Of a DNA stretch of 64,000 nucleotides, positions 61,852 to 64,000 are shown piece after piece. Below the pieces are notes generated by a model, which did not search any database, was not told the origin of the DNA, and was given only the letters and a program-made list of their open reading frames with translations. How positions within the stretch are numbered: the first letter of the stretch is position 1; every line of letters starts with the position of its first letter. The translations under genes were made by a program, and so were the position numbers. Origin of the DNA: Leclercia pneumoniae (GTDB taxonomy: Bacteria > Pseudomonadota > Gammaproteobacteria > Enterobacterales > Enterobacteriaceae); NCBI RefSeq assembly GCF_017348915.1, contig NZ_CP071383.1:496001-560000 (forward strand), read 5' to 3'.

Positions 61852-62737
61852 TAACCGGTACTTTCTGCGCCCGATACGCGCTCGGTGAACACCCAACTAA
61901 CCGATTGAAAAATCTAGCAAAATAGGCCGGGTCTTTAAAGCCGAGCTTCCAGGCCACCTCGTTCACCGCGCTGTCGGAAAAAAGCAGCAGCCGTCTGGCC
62001 TCGCGCAGCTGACGGTCGAAGATCAGCCGTTTTGGCGGGCGGTTGGCGAAGCGGCGGCAGATATCCGTCAGGCGCGATCCGGTGAGATGCAGCTCGCTGG
62101 CGTATTCCGGCACCGTCCAGTGCTGGTGGTAATGCGCGTCAATCAGCTGGGTAAAGCGCTGGAAAAGCTTTAGCTCGCCCCGCATGCCGCTTGAAGCATG
62201 GTCGTCGAGCTTCGCGTTGCGCAGCAGCAACGTAAAGACCGCCTGGGCTAAAAGTACCAGCGTATGCTCGCGGCCGGGCAGCTGCGCGGTGGATTCGCGC
62301 TTTATCAACTGCCAGTAGTGTTTTAGCGCCAAAAGCTCGTCCGGTTTATCGGCCAGCGAGAGGCAGATCCCCGGCAGGCCGAACGCCTCCCGGGTGCCGG
62401 GATAGAGCACCTCCAGCAGCGGCCAGATCAGATCCTCGCGTACCGTCAGCACGTGGCCGTCGCTGTCCGATTCGGTGATGAACGCATGTGGCACAGACGG
62501 CGGCGTGAGGACAAACAGCGGGGCCTGCACCGAGTAGCGGTGATCGTCAAGCTGCAGCTCAATCTGTCCAGTATCGAGAAAGTGCATCTGAAAATACTGG
62601 TCGTGCCGGTGCGCCTGCATGTCGCGGCCAAAGAAGGCCGCCATGCGAGAAAACGACTGATAGTGCACATCGTCGGTGCCCAGGCTTTCGTCATACTCTT
62701 TGCTGATATCAATGTTGGCGATAGGGCTCTGGCACAT
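61811..62737 (-). CDS. hpaA: HpaA, AraC-family activator of hpaBC
   Basis: 308 aa. The N-terminal cupin (HRHDQYFQMHFLDTGQIEL) and C-terminal AraC HTH (SDSAVNEVAWKLGFKDPAYFARFFNRLVG) match E. coli HpaA closely, including the end SPSAYRAQKVPV. It activates hpaBC in response to 4-hydroxyphenylacetate. The protein continues for 13 residues (TPHPGPLPKGERV) encoded by an intergenic repeat, so its tail differs from the E. coli protein. Its start overlaps the hpaX end by 29 bp. Confidence 0.96.
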   Translation of the reverse strand: MCQSPIANIDISKEYDESLGTDDVHYQSFSRMAAFFGRDMQAHRHDQYFQMHFLDTGQIELQLDDHRYSVQAPLFVLTPPSVPHAFITESDSDGHVLTVREDLIWPLLEVLYPGTREAFGLPGICLSLADKPDELLALKHYWQLIKRESTAQLPGREHTLVLLAQAVFTLLLRNAKLDDHASSGMRGELKLFQRFTQLIDAHYHQHWTVPEYASELHLTGSRLTDICRRFANRPPKRLIFDRQLREARRLLLFSDSAVNEVAWKLGFKDPAYFARFFNRLVGCSPSAYRAQKVPVTPHPGPLPKGERV

Positions 62738-64000
62738 GGTCGTTCCTCTGTTGATCCTGCTGCGTCATCGGAATACGGGTCAGCACGAGCGCGCCAACCA
62801 CCAGCAGCCCGGCGACAAACCACAAACCTGAGCTAAAGCTGCCGGTCGCGTCGCGCAGAATGCCGATCAGCAGCGGACTGACGGCCGATCCGACGTTACC
62901 GATGGCGTTGATCACCGCCAGCGCCACCGCCCGGGACTGCAGGCTAATGACCCGATCCGGGGTGGTCCAGAAGATCGCCATAGCGGTAAAGGATCCGGTT
63001 GAGGCCATAATGATGCCAAGCAGCTGGATCAGGCCGTGATCCGTTGCGGAGGCCAGCATCCAGCCCGCCGCGGCGAACAGGTACGGCAGGATGGTGTGCT
63101 TTTTTCGCTCTTTTAGCCTGTCGGAGCGGCGGCTCCACCAGATCATCCCGAGGATGGTACAGAACTGGGGGATCGCCGCCAGCAGGCCGATCACGATATT
63201 GCTGCTGCCAGTGTTGAAGCTCTGGAGGATCTGCGGCGTCCAGATGTTGATGGCGCTCAGGGTGTTGGTCAGACAGAAGTAGGCCAGCGTGTAGAGCAGC
63301 ACCGCCGGGGTTAACACCTCGCGCAGCGTCGAGCGCGGGGTGGAAGGGTGCGCAATGGCCAGCTCCTGCTCACGGGCGATCATTGTTTTCAGCGCCCGCT
63401 TTTCGTCCTCGTCCAGCCAGCTCGCCTGGTCCGGTGTGTCGTTAAGATAAAACCAGGTCACCACCCCGAGCACCACGGAGGGCAGCCCCTCCAGCAGGAA
63501 CAGCCACTGCCAGCCTTTCAGGTTCCACAAGCCGTCCATCGCCAGAATATAGCCGGAGAGGATCGAGCCGAGCATCATGGTGACCGGCATAGCGATCATA
63601 AACAGCGCGTTGGCGCGGGCGCGATGGTATGCCGGGAACCACCAGGTAAGATAGACCAGGATCCCCGGCAGGAAGCCGGCTTCGGCAATCCCCACCAGCA
63701 TGCGCAGGCCGTAGAGGGTTTCCGGGCTGGTGGCGAACATCGTACAGGTGGAGGCGATGCCCCATACCACCATGATGCTGGCGATCCAGCGGCGCGCACC
63801 TACCTTCGCCAGCATGATGTTGCTCGGGATCCCGCACAGGACATAGGTGACGTAAAACAGCGTGGCGGCCAGGCCAAACATGGTAGAGGTCAGGCCCAGA
63901 TCCTTGCCCATCGTCAGCCCGGCAAAGCCGATGTTGATGCGGTCAAGGAAGGAAAAGACAAACAGAATAAAGAGAAACACGATCAAACGACGGAACAGCT
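62709..64000 (-). CDS. hpaX: HpaX, 4-hydroxyphenylacetate MFS permease (5' end outside window)
   Basis: The frame is open to the right edge, where LFRRLIVFLF begins, so the first about 30 residues of the usual protein are outside. The visible part (about 430 aa) has 12 membrane helices and matches E. coli HpaX (FSFLDRINIGFAGLTMGKDLGL, FLPGILVYLTWWFPAYHRARANALF). It is an anion:cation symporter-type MFS permease importing hydroxyphenylacetates. It precedes hpaA with a 29-bp overlap, in the standard hpaX-hpaA-hpaBC order. Confidence 0.95.
   Translation of the reverse strand, partial: LFRRLIVFLFILFVFSFLDRINIGFAGLTMGKDLGLTSTMFGLAATLFYVTYVLCGIPSNIMLAKVGARRWIASIMVVWGIASTCTMFATSPETLYGLRMLVGIAEAGFLPGILVYLTWWFPAYHRARANALFMIAMPVTMMLGSILSGYILAMDGLWNLKGWQWLFLLEGLPSVVLGVVTWFYLNDTPDQASWLDEDEKRALKTMIAREQELAIAHPSTPRSTLREVLTPAVLLYTLAYFCLTNTLSAINIWTPQILQSFNTGSSNIVIGLLAAIPQFCTILGMIWWSRRSDRLKERKKHTILPYLFAAAGWMLASATDHGLIQLLGIIMASTGSFTAMAIFWTTPDRVISLQSRAVALAVINAIGNVGSAVSPLLIGILRDATGSFSSGLWFVAGLLVVGALVLTRIPMTQQDQQRNDHVPEPYRQH

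Noticed and set aside
1-64000. CRISPR arrays, rRNA genes or further tRNA genes
   Set aside because: No regularly spaced repeats and no rRNA or second tRNA sequence were seen on reading the window.

Overview
The window is a chromosomal segment of a member of the Enterobacteriaceae, closest in character to the Enterobacter/Lelliottia/Kosakonia/Klebsiella group. The evidence is GC-rich coding sequence, a leuX tRNA with a P4-type integrase, and E. coli-like marker genes in a familiar order: yjiR-yjiS, yjiN, yjiA-yjiX-btsT and hpaXABC. In E. coli the stretch between leuX and the hpa/btsT region is a known variable zone, and here it is filled with accessory modules.

Region by region: (1) 0-4 kb holds leuX, a P4-like integrase, an IS3-family element and an isochorismatase-family hydrolase whose 5' end is lost at the IS; it looks like the scar of a mostly deleted island. 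(2) 4-11 kb is a signalling locus: two XapX membrane proteins, a receiver-only protein, a giant kinase-like/ATPase/histidine kinase gene split by one in-frame TGA, and a convergent FixJ-type regulator. (3) 11-14.5 kb carries a VOC protein, an MFS transporter, a DeoR-type regulator and an orphan ClpP-like peptidase. (4) 14.5-31.6 kb is a 13-gene minus-strand cluster. It combines SrfA/SrfB/SrfC (SrfB actin/Hsp70-like, SrfC dynamin-like GTPase) with an envelope module resembling the TagQRST/PpkA sensor of type VI secretion systems, plus two von Willebrand A proteins and small exported proteins, but with no T6SS core genes. This is the most unusual system in the window. (5) 31.8-37.5 kb holds an SH3-like protein, a RoxA-type oxygenase, two small stress-type proteins, and an AraC regulator with a TonB-dependent siderophore receptor behind a Fur-box-like palindrome.

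(6) 37.5-52.8 kb is a series of small regulator/enzyme/transport units: yjiR/yjiS, a second MocR regulator next to a carboxymuconolactone decarboxylase, LysR/aldehyde dehydrogenase, a MarR-HlyD-DUF2955 efflux operon, remnants of a tautomerase and a LysR gene, yjiN, AraC/LysE, a succinate-semialdehyde-type dehydrogenase and a YfaZ-type porin-like protein. (7) 53.4-54.8 kb is a small AT-rich island with an orphan Hcp and two membrane-type proteins. (8) 54.8-64 kb holds yjiA-yjiX-btsT (pyruvate uptake), a WYL regulator and hpaC-hpaB-hpaA-hpaX (4-hydroxyphenylacetate uptake and first oxidation step); hpaX runs off the right edge.

Functional names rest on motifs and remembered family sequences, since no database search was possible. 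Start codons were moved from the longest reading frame where a ribosome binding site or known family start argued for it.
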